Of a stretch of 64,000 bases of DNA, positions 63,836-64,000 are shown piece after piece. The stretch is from Chamaecyparis obtusa (taxonomy: Eukaryota; Streptophyta; Pinopsida; Cupressales; Cupressaceae), in assembly GCA_027943335.1 (NCBI GenBank), contig BSBK01003563.1, positions 193,501-257,500 on the forward strand, given 5' to 3'. Below the pieces are notes generated by a model. The model ran no database searches, was not told the DNA's origin, and saw only the letters and a program-made list of their open reading frames with translations. Positions within the stretch are counted from its first letter, which is position 1, and every line of letters begins with the position of its first letter. Position numbers and translations under genes: made by a program.

Positions 63836-64000
63836 CTATTTGCAAAAAGGGTAAAAATCAAACAAAATATATACATGTATTAGTAGTAATTAATTGAGCG
63901 TCATAAGCAAAACATTGGTAATTATAAATCACATATGTTGTAATCATTAGAATTGAATACAATAAATATGTAATCATTAGAATTGAAATTAATAAATCAA

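Overview
This looks like a transposon-dominated intergenic stretch of nuclear DNA from a plant with a large genome. AT-rich LTR retrotransposons, nested insertions, decayed coding frames and long dinucleotide runs fill it. I see no intact host gene, rRNA, tRNA or CRISPR. A gymnosperm is my best guess, but nothing here proves it.

Left part, 1-21,415: a nested stack. The 3' end of a Sirevirus-like Ty1/copia element (S, 1-3,777; coiled-coil ORF, polypurine cluster, LTR) abuts the 3' end of another LTR element (G, 3,778-4,260 plus an LTR from 4,261). The G LTR is split at ATTTT by copia element A (4,844-13,695, minus strand), which has matching 5-bp target duplications and an extra, partly deleted third LTR. 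The G LTR resumes at 13,696 and ends near 14,043, where a truncated LTR of element B begins. B (14,044-21,415, plus strand) is a Ty3/gypsy-type element that keeps only gag and a damaged protease. The inferred order is B first, then G into the B LTR, then S and A into G.

Middle, 21,416-39,290: a 45-bp tandem repeat; a 2.1-kb satellite-like array of a 10-11-bp motif (GGTCCTAATT and variants); about 3.9 kb with no recognisable gene; then element C (27,818-39,281). C has 4.5-kb LTRs, a 2.4-kb non-coding interior, an initiator-Met primer site, a polypurine tract and a perfect CATAT target duplication. This is the layout of a LARD (large retrotransposon derivative). It has no coding capacity and must borrow enzymes from another element.

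Right part, 39,290-64,000: a decayed multi-exon minus-strand gene (E) whose reconstructed exons join a SET-domain-like segment to a segment resembling the plant Ptta/En/Spm transposase family. One of its introns holds a 20-kb Sirevirus-like copia element (D, 41,128-61,380). D is itself swollen by about 12 kb that contains a decayed 195-codon frame, a tandem duplication, a roughly 1,266-codon plus-strand pseudogene with a G-patch-like motif and coiled coil, a 924-codon hAT-type transposase pseudogene, and a 173-bp TA run.

Every coding frame is broken by in-frame stops or frameshifts, so nothing here is likely to make a full protein. The most useful signals are structural: target duplications that date and order the insertions, the LARD with an RNA-hairpin island in its LTR, the SET/transposase gene, and the decamer array. 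All similarities come from reading motifs by eye; no search was run.
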